The notes: generated by a model from the letters alone, not told the origin. DNA of 64,000 nucleotides from Ceraceosorus guamensis (GCF_003144195.1 NW_020290067.1:1-64000), one strand, 5' to 3'; counted from the first letter of the stretch, positions 10,225-22,525 are shown. Translations and numbers: made by a program.

Positions 10225-12355
10225 ATGACACCCTCGTTGAGCTCTCCGCCTGCGCCATTGTCGCCAACGCAGCAGCAGCAACAGCAGGATGGTAAGCAGG
10301 AAGCCAATACGGACTGGCGCATCACGACCAAGATCGCCAAGGCGGAGAGGGAAGGAAGGATCTGGTGGAGCTTCGAGTACTTTCCACCTCGCACCGCGCA
10401 AGGTCTCACCAACTTGTACGACCGCATCGAAAGGATGGCGGATCTCGGACCCGCATTCGTCGACATCACATGGAATGCCGGTGGCCGGACATCCGATCTG
10501 ACGGCTCAGCTGGTCAAGACGGTGCACACCTACATGGGATTAGAGACGTGCATGCACTTGACCTGCACCAACATGCCCAGATCCAAAGTCGATGTGGCAC
10601 TGCGAGAGGCGAAACAGTTTGGTTGCAGAAACATCCTCGCTCTCCGCGGAGATCCTCCCGCTGGAGGTGGAGCTTGGGAGAAGCACGAGGCCGGCTTCGA
10701 GTACGCCAAGGAGCTGGTGCAGTACATTCGACAGGGCTACGGCGACTACTTTGCCATCGCAGTCGCCGGCTTTCCCGAAGGTCATCCGGAGTCGCTCGAA
10801 GGCAAAAAGATGGAGTTGGAAAGGTTGAAGGACAAGATCGATGCTGGCGCAGACTTTATATTTACGCAAATGTTTTACGATTTCGACATTTTCGCCCAGT
10901 GGGTCAGGGACGTGCGCGCTGCTGGCATCACCTGTCCCATCGTGCCCGGCGTCATGCCCATTCAGACCTACGGCGGCTTCCAACGAGCTACAGCGAGGTT
11001 CAGAACCATCGTCCCTCAATACTTTCACGATGCCCTCGAGCCCGTCAAGGACGATGATGCCAAGGTGCGAGAAGTCGGCACGCAACTCGTCGGCGATCTG
11101 TGCAGGCGCATCATTGATCCCAAAGAAGGCTTGCGCATATCCGGCTTGCACATCTACACCATGAACCTCGAGCGAGGCTCGCGCATGCTTCTCGATTACC
11201 TCGCCTTGTCTCCCTCTCCTCAGCAAGTCAAGGCGCTGCCATGGACACCCTCCTTGACGCCCAAGCGACGAGACGAGGGCATTCGGCCCATCTTTTGGGC
11301 CAACAGGGCCAAGTCGTACGTAGACAGGACAGAGACGTGGGACGAATTTCCAAATGGAAGGTGGGGAGATGCAAGGTCGCCCGCGTACGGCGACGTCGAC
11401 GCTTACGGTGTCAAGCTGCGATATTCGGAAGCCGAAGCGAGGGAATTGTGGGGAGAGCCTACTTCGTTGGAACAGGTGAAGCAGCTCTTTACCGGCTTTT
11501 GCAAGGGCGACATCAAGGCGCTGCCTTGGAGCGAGACTGCCATTGCCAAGGAGACGACCGTCATCAATGACAAGCTCGTATCGATGAACCAAAAGGGCTT
11601 CTTTACCATCAACAGTCAGCCGTCCGTAGATGGTGCTCGCTCAGACGACCCCGTGCACGGCTGGGGACCCAAAAATGGATACGTGTACCAAAAGGTTCGT
11701 GGGGATCGTGCTTTCTTCCTTCTCGTCTGCGCCGCCATCTCATCACTTTCTTGCCCACCCGCAGGCCTACTTGGAGTTCTTTGTCGCCCCTTCGCAAGTG
11801 GACGGGCTGATCTCGAAGCTGGAACAAGACCCTCAAATCACCTACCACGTCGTCAATGCTCGCGGCGACATGCGTACGAACACCACCTCGGAAGCTCCCT
11901 GTGCCGTCACTTGGGGTTGTTTCCCGCACAAGGAGATCATCCAACCTACCATCGTCGAGAGCATCTCCTTTTTGGCATGGAAGGACGAAGCGTATGAGAT
12001 TGGCAGGCACTGGGCACGCGTCTACCCGCCCGGATCGCAAAGTCGACGTTTGCTGGAGAGCATCTTTGGCAACGCGTCGGGAGACGTGACGCCCGGCACA
12101 TCGCCAGATCTCCAGGCCGACCAATCTTGGTTCTTGGTCAATGTTGTCCACAACGACTTTAAGAACAAAGAGGCCGTATTTGCTCCATTTTTGGATGCTG
12201 TCGACCTCAGCGCTGCTGTCGCCGCCGCTGCCACCACCGCGTCGCTGGAGAATGCAACGGAGACGGCGCGAAATGTCGCTAGTGGTGCTGCGAACATCGC
12301 CAAGTCGATAGCCGAAAAGGCCACAGCTCCGCTCGCCAATGGGCACGTGGCGTGA
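10225..12355 (+). CDS. MET13: Methylenetetrahydrofolate reductase
   Basis: Two exons, 10225-11694 and 11765-12355; 686 residues. It reduces 5,10-methylene-THF to 5-methyl-THF with NAD(P)H and FAD, supplying methyl groups for methionine synthesis in the cytosol. The catalytic barrel (~residues 35-335) shows WWSFEYFPPRTAQG, FVDITWNAGGR, TCMHLTCTNMP, NILALRGDPP and FIFTQMFYDFD. The C-terminal regulatory half contains the eukaryotic-type blocks RPIFWANRAKSYV, DEFPNGRWGDARSPAYGD, GWGPKNGYVYQK and AVTWGCFPHKEIIQPTIVE. The junction YQK|AYLEFFV fits the family exactly. The single 70-nt intron has a slightly unusual GTTCGT donor. The N-terminus is preceded by a short Pro/Gln-rich extension, so a start at an internal Met is unlikely. 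The symbol follows the yeast paralogue MET13; MET12 type is possible. Confidence 0.93.
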
Positions 12356-12490
12356 TCGCTCCCTCAGCACATCTTTGCCGCACTCTGCCCTCTTGCTTGC
12401 TCTTCTCGCTCATCCACAGCACCTCGCATCAACTGCATTGCATCAACTGCATCTTGCCATCCCAATCTGATTCTCTTCTCTTCCACCTTA

Positions 12491-12492
<2 letters not shown>

Positions 12493-12532
<40 letters not shown>

Positions 12533-12572
12533 NNNNNNNNNNNNNNNNNNNNNNNNNNNNNNNNNNNNNNNN
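12493..12572. other. Poly-C run and 40-base assembly gap
   Basis: Forty consecutive C residues (12493-12532) run directly into 40 N (12533-12572). This is an assembly gap at a homopolymer. The true length is unknown, and all feature spacing across it is provisional. Confidence 0.97.
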
Positions 12573-13451
12573 CTCCCCGGCGCACGCGCGCGTGCACCTC
12601 CACGTCACACATCATTCAGTGCATCCGCTCAGGACATTCGCCCATTTCACTGCGTCACTTCAACGTCACGGATCGAAGCCACTCATCGTACCAATACTAC
12701 TCACGCTCTCATAGGCACGCACGAATGTAATCTTCAACCGATCCCTAAATCAAGGCCTTGTACGAAGACAAGGTAGGTGTGTCGACGTGCGATGCGGGGG
12801 CGTGGCTTGCGCAAAATGTCCCGCTTGCTTCTATGCTCAGTGTGAGCTGCAAGAGTGACGGACAAAGTCGAGTGGGACGCGAGCGGTGGGTCGTCGACCC
12901 CTTCGATCCACTTGGAGGCAAGGCATCAGCTAGATACCTGGCCCGCTCGTATTCGCCGCCTCATGCCTCTGACAATCGCAATCAGAAGGATCCAAAGTGC
13001 TGAGCAGATGAACCAGACCGTCGTGCTTGGATGCGCATGCTTGAGGGAGAGCGTGTGTGCCTTGCGTCAAACCTCGATCGAGCGCGGGGTCATCGGTGCA
13101 TCCTGTTCTTGTTCGTGTACTCATAGGCACCACCATCATGTTGGCGCATCAGCCAGCAAAAAAGTTCACGAGAGTTTGGCCCGCACCGATTGTTCTTACC
13201 TATAGCTTTGATTCACGATTGGCCTCGCATGCGCGCGTTTATTCAGGGCGAGAAATGGCGTGGCGCAGCTAGCGCAAGAAAGCTCGATCGTGATGTTCGG
13301 AGCCGGGGATGGCGCGCTTGAGAGCATGTGTTGAGTGGACGGACGCCTCTCACAGACGGCGCGACAAGGGTGAGAATGTTTATCACGCAGTCACGAATGA
13401 GAGGCGGTGCACCGGTACCGCGTGTACAATACATGGATCGCTTCTTGATGC

Positions 13452-13484
<33 letters not shown>

Positions 13485-14622
13485 ACACCAGACTGAGCTG
13501 AGCTCATCACGCACCCCGACCGCCTGTGCTGCGTACGTGCTGCTGAGCAACTCATTTGTTGATGCGCGCGCATGGCGCGCCACACCATACACCATCACCC
13601 GCGCGTGCAATCTGAAAGTTTGTTCTCGAGGGGATCCGACGCAGTGGCGCGTCATTCGGGACCTGCAGTCACAGTCGTGAGTTCGCGCGCGGCCTCGAGT
13701 CTGGCGAGGTCTGCCAGGCAAAAATCAAGGCAGAACGCGAGTCATAGAACCGCGCGCTTCAGTGTCGAGTGCCTGATCGCCGCAAACGGAGAAAAAAAAA
13801 ATGCCATCAGTTCGGTGCACGCGGCGAGGCCGGGAAGCGTGCGTGCGTGCGCGTGCAGCGGCTGATGAGTGTGAATCACCAATCACAATCACGAATGTGG
13901 ATGTGATTTTGACTGGGCTGACGCCTGCATTTACGCTACGATCCGCGCCCGCCGGACGGCCATGGCCAGCGCGCGGTGTGAGAAGCAATTAAGCTGCTGC
14001 ACCGGCCGGCCGGCCTTGCCCTTCTGCCGCGCGAGCGAGCGAGCGAAAAGTTCGATCGATGGAGTGAGTCAGAGTGAGTAAGTGAGGAAGGAGTACACGG
14101 CGTACACTCACACAGACCGCGCGGCGCACATGCGCCGTCTTGCTTGGCTAGCAGCATGCGCCTCGTACCTGGGCGCGTGGGCGGCAGTCAGCAGAGAGCA
14201 GCACCATGCACACCTTCATCCTCGCGCGCGCATGCATCGAAATCGGACCGCCTGGACCCGCCCGCCTGTGCTCCAGACGTACCGCAGCCGTGAAGTCGAA
14301 AGGGCGGGTGCAAATCAAATGAACCTCATCTGACAAGCACCGCAACCTTCTCATCGTTACCTCATCACCATCATACAAATCATTGCGCTCATTCCGCGCA
14401 CGCGCACTCTACAAAGAAGCTCTCGCTCGAGCGCTCATCTTGCGACTCTCTTGCAGGCTCATCCCGCAACAGCTCACAGCAGGGTTCCCGCATTTCGAAT
14501 CCTTGCCACTGCACTCGAGGTCCTCATCAACCTCTTTGCGCACTGCACTCGTTCGCTCCCAACGCGCCAGCACACTGTACGAACACCTCAAACTCTTACA
14601 CTGCGCCCACGTCGTAGCCAAC
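12573..14622. other. Gene-free region after the gap
   Basis: 2 kb with no convincing gene. It holds a perfect (CAG)10 tract at 13453-13482, a GATTCACGATTGG word near 13210, GGCCGGCCGGCC near 14003 and a GAGCGAGCGAGCGA run near 14036. The last ~250 bases are the likely promoter and leader of the following small gene. Confidence 0.5.
13453..13482. repeat. (CAG)10 microsatellite
   Basis: Ten perfect CAG units in an intergenic stretch. A reading frame crosses it but shows no other sign of being a gene. Confidence 0.9.
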
Positions 14623-15249
14623 ATGTCGTACGAAGGCAGCTCCTCGCTCTCTGTGCACCACGAGACGCCCAGTTTCATGGAGTTGGATCCCATCAATGCG
14701 CTTCACCGCGCCAAACTGGATGCTGATCCGGATGCGGAGGAGAGCATCTGCACGGATGACGAGCTTTTGGAAATCGTTCGAGCTGCTAAGCGTGTTGGAA
14801 AGGGTGACGGTCATGCCGTCTTGATGGGCACGACGTTGGAGGGTCAGTGGATCGACACTAGAGTACCTGCTCGTATCCCACACTCTCATCACTCTTCTGG
14901 AAAGTACGAGAGCGACGCTGAACGCTGTGAGTATCGCTACGAAGCGTTTGAATAGCGCAAAAGGGGGGAGAGCATGTCTCAGGATGCGGATGGGATGGGG
15001 TTGCGATGGGACGTGATGCGTGAGGCCTCCTTTTAGCCACTGCTGACGCGACCCCCCACCTCTCCTCCCTTCACAGCTTCTGCTCGCACTGCCGAGTACG
15101 ATGCTTCTCCGACGGAGACCATGGGATCTTCTTACTCTACCGAGGCTACGAGTCAGGCTACCAACAGTCATCCCTCTGCCGCTAGCGGAACCCTTCACAA
15201 AGTGGTCGCTCGTCACCAGCAGCAGCGTTGCGATTCTTCTCAACAGTGA
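14623..15249 (+). CDS. Small hypothetical protein, two exons
   Basis: Exons 14623-14926 and 15077-15249 joined by a GTGAGT..TTCACAG intron (150 nt, phase 1); 158 residues. I do not recognise the family. The protein is hydrophilic and rich in Ser, His, Glu and Ala, with an acidic middle (DADPDAEESICTDDELLEI) and a Ser/Thr/Gln-rich tail (SSYSTEATSQATNSH). There is no signal peptide or membrane segment. Support comes from the clean splice signals, an in-phase join and codon use like the neighbours; similarity evidence is absent. The stop codon lies inside the first unit of a 71-bp tandem duplication. A protein ending at 14955 by intron retention is an alternative. Confidence 0.55.
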
Positions 15250-15358
15250 GGGTGATCCAACACCGTAGCATATAAGCAGCCAATCGACTCAGCAGCCGAA
15301 CGACTCGATCTCAACAGCGAGAGTGATCCACACCGTAGCATATAAGCAGCCAATTGAC
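15241..15358. repeat. ~71-bp tandem duplication
   Basis: Unit 1 (15241-15311) and partial unit 2 (from 15312) share CAACAG-GAG-GTGATCC-ACACCGTAGCATATAAGCAGCCAAT-GACTC with few differences. Unit 1 begins with the last two codons and stop codon of the upstream small gene. Confidence 0.85.
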
Positions 15359-17141
15359 TCGAGCATTGCCTCTCGACTACTCCATCTTGAGCCACGCGAG
15401 CGTCTTTGCCTGCATTTTGCCTAGCACCCCTGCTTGGTGCGCTCCTGGGCTCTCCGCCAGCCTTTAGAATGGCACGCACTTTCACACCCACCAGACTTCA
15501 GTGAGCCTTTCACGACATTTTCCCAGCATCCTGCCACAGTATCCCGAGCATCGCTTCACAACGCGTCGTAGTTTTGACCCTTTACATTACGCACATCGAC
15601 AGAGATACCACGTCCGATACATCCCGACGTGCGTGATGCACCCACGCATTCTCGCTCAGAGGCGACATTGAAGCCCTTTTGAACATTAGCCTGAGCATAT
15701 TGGCCTTTTGTCGATCTCGTTCCATCGAACGCCACCTCATCTCCCCCGCCTTGGCTCGGCTCCCATTCATGTTTTCTTCAAATCTGTTGTACGCCCCGAT
15801 AATCGCATACCTCGCTCGCACTACGCCACGCGTCTTGGACATTGTGCGCAACAGCCACGACATTTGGATTCAGCGAGCGTATGTATGTCTCTGCTTTTGA
15901 GAGGTGGGAGCTGTGGTCGAAATTGACCGGGCACGTCGAGCTAGCCGAGGAGAGCAGGTCGATGCTACCTTTTCCCATCGGGCATGGACACAAGTCACCC
16001 GTTGCGCGAAAAGGCTCCCAAGGTTCGAGGGTGCGCTGCCTGCTTGCCTGCCTGCCTATACATGCCATTCAGGATTCGACTGTGCCGCGCCAACCTTGCT
16101 GGCAGGTCATGGTCAGCGGTCATCACGAGATTGTGTCGCGCGCGCCAAAGGCAAGAAAGAGTGTGAGCGTGGCGGGGGTGCAGCAGGGATCGAGCGTGTG
16201 ACGTGACACTCAAACTCCTGACAAGTTCCACCACTCACCATTCAATTCGGGCTGGTAACCTGTAGTCCACTTTTTAAGGTGAGCATCGCTTGAATTCACA
16301 TTGTACAGCGCACGCGGAGCTCGAAGGGAGATAGATGTCGGTGAGCGTAGGTATAGCGCGTCGTGTAGTCACGAGTGTCATGTGTGCGTGCAGCCGTGCA
16401 TACAGCCAGCAGCGCTTTCGAACGCGACGCGCGGGCGCATCTACGCATGCCTGCCTGCATGCAGCATGCATGCATGCAAGTCACGAGTCGTCAGTGCAGT
16501 CTGAATATTCGCGCATACCTGCCTGCTGCCTGCGCCCCCTCGCTTGATGGTGGCTTGGACCATGCAACCTCCCGCGGTCCCGCGATGCGTGCTCGACATT
16601 CACGACATTTCGGGATGTTGGCGTGGCTTGCGTGGCTTGCATCTCATCCACAATCACCGAACGGGCGTGCACAATTCTGACAACATCATCACAATTCACC
16701 TCACTCTCTCACTCACTTACTCGCGGTACTTTGAACACAACCATCCCCTTCTCTTACCTTCGTATCGGCGCTGCCTGCTGGGCTGCTTCTTATATGTAGC
16801 CAGCTGGAAAGACTGCAGCCCCCCTCTCTCGCAACTCGCACCCAACTTGACCGCATACAGTCACGCTCTGCACTCTCAGCTGCTCATCCGCGCCACGACT
16901 CACGTTGGACGCGCGACTTCCGCTCGACTTGCAACCTCGATTGGGAGCCCATCCAACGCACGCGCCTTGCTTCGAAGGACCAGCTCTTTGGGCCCTTGCA
17001 ACATCCGCCTCCCTCACAACGACAGGTCAAAGTTCTGTTCGGATCACACCGCAGCTCTGTGCGCTCGGATCATACGAGGGCCGTCGCACCTCAGGCGAGC
17101 AGCAATCACAAGGGCCAGACTAGCACACGCGCGCGCCGACC
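15359..17141. other. Gene-free region before VRG4
   Basis: 1.8 kb without a supportable gene. It has GCCTGCTTGCCTGCCTGCC near 16040, a GCATGCATGCATGCAAGTCACGAGTCG cluster near 16465 and AGTCACGAGTGTCATG near 16370. The part nearest 17141 is expected to hold the VRG4 promoter. Confidence 0.5.
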
Positions 17142-19192
17142 ATGTCACGATCCTTCTTTGCTCCTTCTGGGGTAGAGTCATCTAGCAGCAGTAGCGGTGG
17201 AGACAGAGGAGCCTCACCTCCCTCAGATTCTTCCAGAGCGCCATTCTTGAGCAACAAGGAGGCGGCGACGACGTTGAATTTGGGCAACGATGCTGCGGCG
17301 ACTGGTGCGAACGGTATCTCGTCGGATAGACAGGACAAGAGCGCATTAGCCACAGCTGGCGCTTTACCCCCCATCCTCGCTTATTGCACTGCAAGCATTC
17401 TCATGACTGTCATCAACAAGGTGAGCGGCGGCATTCGCAGTAGCGAAACGAGAAAGGGACCTGTTGCGCCGCGGGGCTCCTCGAGGACAGCGCGGCTTGA
17501 TGCGATGGAGGAGTGTCGGACAGCGGTGTGCCCGCGTGCGCACGCCCAACAACGCTCTGCTTACTCCCCTTGTTAATGCCCCTCAGTACGTCTTGTCGAC
17601 ACGCTTCACGCTCAACATGTTCGTGCTCCTCATCCAATCCCTCGTCGGGGTGATTCTGGTTCGAGCGGCCAAATCGACAGGAGCGATTCAGTTGAGAGAC
17701 TTTATTTCCAAAGATGCCAAGAATTGGTTCCCCATCAGCTGCCTGCTCGTCCTCGTCATTTGGACCGGTAGCAAAGCTTTGGTGAGTGCAGTTCTTCGCG
17801 CACCAGGATGTATGCTTTCTGCTCCTTGCCGGGCGCTCGACCTTTACCTGCCTTTGGTGCGTATCAAGGCGCTGACTACCACTGCATGCATGCCCTGCGT
17901 CGTGCTCAGCAATTCCTCAGCATTCCAGTGTACACCATCTTTAAGAATCTCACCATCATCCTCATCGTGAGTTAGCAGATTCGCAGCTAGCTGTCCGAGA
18001 CTCCAAGCTGATCACGCTCTTTTCGTCGCCAAAGGCATACGGCGAGGTGTTCCTCTTCAACGCTCGCTTGACACGCATCATTCTCCTGTCCTTTGGCTTG
18101 ATGGTGCTCTCCTCCATCATTGCCGCATCGGCCGACATTGCTCGGGTACTGGACCTAGCCGACCTAAGGATGCCACACAATGCCGACTCTCTGGATGCGG
18201 TGAGCCGCCTTTCAGCCGGCCACGAGGTGGGAACATCGGATCCTCTTGCGGGTATCAAAGCTAGCGTCAATGCTCTAGACGCGCCAGATAGCGAAGGTGA
18301 AGGAGTGCTGGAAGCGATGGGCGGATGGCACATTTTCAACTCGGGCTACGTCTGGATGGCCCTCAACTGCACCGTCTCGGCCGCATACGTCCTCTTTATG
18401 CGCAAGAGGATCAAGTCATTTGGCTTCAAGGATTGGGATACCATGTACTACAACAACCTCCTCAGCGTGCCCGTGCTGATCGTCATGAGTCTGGTGCGTC
18501 GGTGATTAGGCATCGCGTTGCCTGGTGACATCCGCTCGTCTAACACTTTGATATGCTTCCCCGCAACACCAGTTTGTCGAAGATTGGAGCGTCGCAAACT
18601 TTGAAAAGAATTTGTGAGTGCTTGCGTAGCGAGAGCAAAGGGCGTCACATGGGTCCAGACTTTTGATACGCGCTCACACTTTTTTTTTTTTTTCCCTTCT
18701 TTTCCCGGGCCGGCCGCAAGCCCGAGCGACAGGCGCACCTCGCTGATGACGGCCATCGTGTTCAGCGGAGCTTGCGCCGTGTTCATCAGCTACACGACGG
18801 CATGGTGCATCAGGGCGACGAGCAGCACGACGTACAGCATGGTGGGAGCGCTGAACAAGCTTCCATTAGCTCTGAGCGGAATGGTGTTCTTCAACGATCC
18901 CGTCACTACGGGGAGCACCACCGCCATTGGCACCGGATTCTTGGCTGGGTGAGTTGATGACAGGCAGCGTTCCCTCGTGCTTGAAGGACATCACCTCGCT
19001 CACATCTGCGCGCGCGTGTGCAGCTTGGTCTATGCGTACGGCAAGAATCAACAAGCGGAAGCGGGACGGCTTGCCAGTGCGAACGGAGCGGCCAACCACG
19101 GTGCATCATCAAGCTTGGAAGAGAGGGACGAGTTCAAGGGATCCTTGCCCATGCATCAGAGAGAGGGAGGCGCAAAAGGTCGCGTAGAATGA
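17142..19192 (+). CDS. VRG4: Golgi GDP-mannose transporter
   Basis: Seven exons: 17142-17420, 17587-17781, 17910-17966, 18035-18493, 18573-18613, 18721-18948, 19024-19192; 475 residues. It exchanges GDP-mannose for GMP across the Golgi membrane, feeding mannosylation of glycoproteins and lipids. About ten hydrophobic segments are visible, with the family's two substrate motifs: FYNN-type [10 protein letters not shown] and the GALNK motif in [12 protein letters not shown]. Both are the hallmark of Vrg4/GONST GDP-mannose carriers. It is longer than yeast Vrg4 (337 aa) because of a Ser-rich cytosolic N-terminus (~70 residues), a luminal or cytosolic insert of ~65 residues in exon 4 ([18 protein letters not shown]..) and a longer hydrophilic tail. 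All junctions are in phase and restore conserved sequence. Confidence 0.92.
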
Positions 19193-20207
19193 AGAGCGGG
19201 CGGGGAAGGGGCTGCACAGAGAGGCGAAGGAGCGAGGTGCAAGGCGGAGTCGCGCAACGATGCGATGTCACTTGATGCTTGCGCTCTACCATTCGATCGA
19301 CGGGCTATCCGAGTGGACGGCTCCTTTTAGTGCGATCGATAGGCGTCGGACGTCGATGCAGAGGCCCGCTCGACGAATGCATCCTTTACTTATCTCGAAC
19401 AAGGTTCTCGCTGCTGTGATGCGACTCGTTGCCCACTTTGGCCCGAGCTCAGCTCGAACTCGTTAGCACTTGCCAAGGACGCAGAGCGGCCCGTTTGTGA
19501 GTTTGAGAGGGGGCGAGGCGGAATTCATGTACGCGCATATCATCCCCAACCTGTGCACTGGCCTTTACTCGCCACGCAGACCTCTGCTCGGCGTCATTTG
19601 ATTGTAAGCTGACCCATTGTGGCTCGCGACGATGAACATGTCATGCTTTGCGATTGGATCGAGTTGGAGCGAGTGATACATTGACTTGCCCCGGAAGTGA
19701 AGTCGGCGATGACTGCATGCGTGCATGGGCGCAGTCACGAGTTAGACGTCGATCGAATCGTTCCCTGCTATAGCTCCTCTGTATTCTTGATCCACACCAC
19801 TCACGATTAAAGCCGCCCGCTCAATGTGGCGCACCCCCACCACCAGCCCCACCTGATTGACCAGCTGATCAAAACGAGGCTCGGCCTTTTGGCTTATCGC
19901 CGAGGCCGGGGTAGGAGTCTAGGATCGAGGGGGGTGCGTGGGAACGGGCGTTCGTGGCGTTTCGGCGTTCATCATGGCTGACGTTTGTGGCGTTTCGGCG
20001 TCGACTATTGCATCTGACATGCGCACCAGCTAGTCGGCCGTAAGGCAAGCAGCCTTGAGAGCATACGTAAGTGGTTGTTGTTGTTGTTTAGATCGAGCGT
20101 CTCAAAGGTATCAAGCTCCTTTGGCTGCTGCTGCTTGCTCGATTGTGGCAGGTGCAGCTGTGCGAGGCCCCGGCTTTCATCACCAGCACGATGGAGGAGA
20201 GCCGCGT

Positions 20208-20245
20208 GCGTGCTGCGTGCTGCGTGCTGCGTGCTGCGTGCTGCG
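20208..20245. repeat. Heptamer tract (GTGCTGC)n
   Basis: About five copies of a 7-base GTGCTGC unit. Confidence 0.85.
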
Positions 20246-20511
20246 CGGTGATCGTTGGCGGTGGGACGTGCAAAGATCGATGCATGCATGGGCAACGCAA
20301 CGCAACGCGCAACGCGCATGCTGTGCTTGATTTTGCTGCTGCTGCACAAGTTGCCGATTTGATTTGCTATATAAATGTGTGTGCTCTTGTGGACTTGCAT
20401 GTGCTCATCTCTACACCCGCAGCCTTCTTGCATTGACCACCACCCACCCACTCCAACCCTCGCCCATCCTCCACTCACACCCACACTCGACAAGAAAAAG
20501 CCTCACTTCTC

Positions 20512-20537
20512 TTCCTCTCTCTCTCTCTCTCTCTCTC
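20512..20537. repeat. (CT)n tract in promoter/leader
   Basis: A pyrimidine tract 60-90 bases before the dehydrogenase ATG. CT-rich leaders are common at fungal transcription starts; that role is inference. Confidence 0.75.
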
Positions 20538-20599
20538 CACTCCGCTTTCCCCCCCTCCTACTCCTCTCAATCTGGCTCGATCGGCGCATATCAGCTACA

Positions 20600-21424
20600 A
20601 TGTCACAAATCCCAACTACGGCACAAGCGTGGCGCTTGCACAAGCTCGGTCATTTGGCCGATGCCATCCAGGAGGATACGGTGCCCACTCCTTCGCCTGG
20701 CGATGGGGAGGTGCTGGTCAAGCTCAGCCACGCTTCGCTCAACCCGGTAGATTACAAAATTGTGGGATTGGTGAGTGATGAGCGATTGCACGAGGGCGAG
20801 GGCGAGGGCGAGGGCGAGGGCGAGGGGGCGAGTGAGATCAGCTAGGCGCCCGTGTTGCACTCATACTGTGGTAGCGATGCGTGCGAGCAAGTGGGTAAGA
20901 CTGACGTCGTTCGTCGCATTCATTCGCGTGCACCGTTGCCCCCCCCCCCGCCCTTTTGCTGCCCCGCCGTGGGACGACAACAGATGGGACGCTTCATGAA
21001 GCTTCCGCGCACAGTCGGAGCTGATTTCAGTGGAGAGATTGTCAGCGTTGCGCAAGGTTCCCACGCTTCTTGGGTCAAGCAAGGCGTGCGGGTGTACGGC
21101 ATCTGGTCTGCGGACAAGGCTATGGGAAATGGCAGAGGATCCCTCTCCACCTATTTGACCATCCCTTCCAAATGCGTTGCTCCTATTCCACCTTCGCTGG
21201 ACTACGAATCGGCAGCGGGCATAGCTCTGACTGGATTGACGGCTTTTAGTCTGAACGAGACGTTTGAAAAGGGTTGGAAAGTCTTCATCGTGGGAGGAAG
21301 CACTTCTGTAGGCTTGGCTGCGGCTGATATCGCAAAAGCTAAAGGAGCAAGCTTGGTCGTTGCCAGCGCGAGCGGAGAAAAGAAGAATGTGCTCAAGCAG
21401 CGCGGTGTGGATGAAGTCATCGAT

Positions 21425-21468
<44 letters not shown>

Positions 21469-22231
21469 CGCGCGCGCGAGCATGCATGACAATGAAGTCA
21501 GCAAGGGCATCAGCGCGCGCAACAGTGCTCACAGGTCGGCATTCCCCCCTTTCACAGACAAGGAGGTGGACGTGGCGGGAGAATTGTCTCTGCGCTACAA
21601 GGATCAGCCATTCGACGTCATTTTCGACTGCGTAGGTGATCGCTTCATCCACGCAAAGTGCCCTGCGTTCCTGGTGAGTTGCCAGTTCCACCCCCAAGCC
21701 TGCGCGGAAGCTTCGCCTCGTCACGCGGCCCCCTCTCTCTCTGACAAGTTGGTCCCTGTCCGCACGAATCTGCGCAGAAACCCACGGGCGAATATCGATC
21801 CGTTGGCGCATCGTCGCTCTCTCCGGAATCTAGAATTTGGTCTGCAGAATCTAGATCCTTAGGTCTGTGGTTCTTTAGAGCATTAATTCTCCCCAGCTTC
21901 CTGGGTGGCATTCCGCGAAAGTTCAGACTCTTGGGATTGAAGGATGATGATCTTTCCAAGCTCGACGACTTTGTTCAATCTGGTGAGCAAAGGGGCTGCT
22001 TGACTGGCTCTGACTGGCTCGCTAGCAGCTTGAGCTGGGCATGACTGAAGAGCGATCTGACCCATACTACTCTGCATCGCCCCTCACACCTCCCTCCCAA
22101 CAGGCCAATTGCGCCCCGTGGTGGACAAGACCTATCCATGGAACGAAGCGCGCGAAGCTATCAAGTATCTGGCCACCGGCCGAGCTCTGGGTAAAGTCAA
22201 CATCGCAGCGCCCGTGGCGCCTGCAGCTTGA
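20600..22231 (+). CDS. Quinone-oxidoreductase-like MDR dehydrogenase
   Basis: Five exons: 20600-20770, 20984-21425, 21558-21673, 21778-21982, 22104-22231; 353 residues, the usual size for the medium-chain dehydrogenase/reductase family. The N-terminal GroES-like part (HASLNPVDYKI.., GADFSGEIVSV) is followed by an NAD(P)-binding Rossmann fold with VFIVGGSTSVGLAAADIAKAKGA, then DVIFDCVGD and the C-terminal block REAIKYLATGRALGKVNI. The cysteine/histidine ligands of zinc-dependent alcohol dehydrogenases are not evident, so it is most like NADPH quinone reductases or the zinc-binding-oxidoreductase-like fungal group. Substrate is unknown. Introns 1 and 2 contain microsatellites next to their donors. 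It converges on ERG9. Confidence 0.85.
20791..20827. repeat. (GAGGGC)n in dehydrogenase intron 1
   Basis: Six near-perfect GAGGGC hexamers inside intron 1. Confidence 0.9.
21430..21478. repeat. (TG)n(CG)n in dehydrogenase intron 2
   Basis: A (GT) run of ~30 bases followed by ~18 bases of alternating CG, starting inside the GTGAGTGT donor. Such alternating purine-pyrimidine DNA can adopt Z-form; that is inference. Confidence 0.9.
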
Positions 22232-22525
22232 TAAGGACACTCGTCATTACATCATAAAGTGAATCTCCTCTTGCTTGTCCCCTTCTCGGACGCGCGCGTG
22301 CGTCTCCCCCTCTCTCTCTCTCTCCAATCTCCCATCACATTGCGCGGGCGTAGAGAAAAAGTATTGCATTTTTTTTTTCTTCTCTTTTGCTTACTCGTTG
22401 AAGTGAAGAGCGAGATCAAAGAATTCCTGCAGCTCTCCAAGCATCATTCCGACGCGACAGCGTAAAGAACAGATCGTCGAAGGGGGGGGGAAAAAAGTAG
22501 GACCGTGGCTGGCATGCCGCGCGGA

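Larger units (their letters stand above)
19193..20599. other. Gene-free region VRG4 to dehydrogenase
   Basis: 1.4 kb with no supportable gene. It contains AGTCACGAGT near 19735, CACTCACGATT near 19800, a GC-rich hairpin-forming stretch at 19883-19915, a heptamer tract (GCTGCGT)n at 20208-20245 and a CT-rich leader up to 20580. Confidence 0.5.

Noticed and set aside
10540-11592. Long minus-strand frame (350 codons) opposite MTHFR
   Set aside because: Antisense to a fully conserved catalytic domain; no family resemblance.
13309-13680. Open frame across the CAG repeat
   Set aside because: Open on both strands because of the repeat; no splice signals, no conserved block and no start context.
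14481-14500. TTTCGAATCC resembling a tRNA B box
   Set aside because: No flanking T stem, anticodon stem or acceptor stem could be formed; the same was true of GGGTTCGAGTC near 47750.
19883-19915. CTCGGCCTTTTGGCT followed by a hairpin, resembling the 5' end of U2 snRNA
   Set aside because: The ~15-base match stops at once: the branch-recognition region and later U2 stems are absent, so it is not called an snRNA gene.
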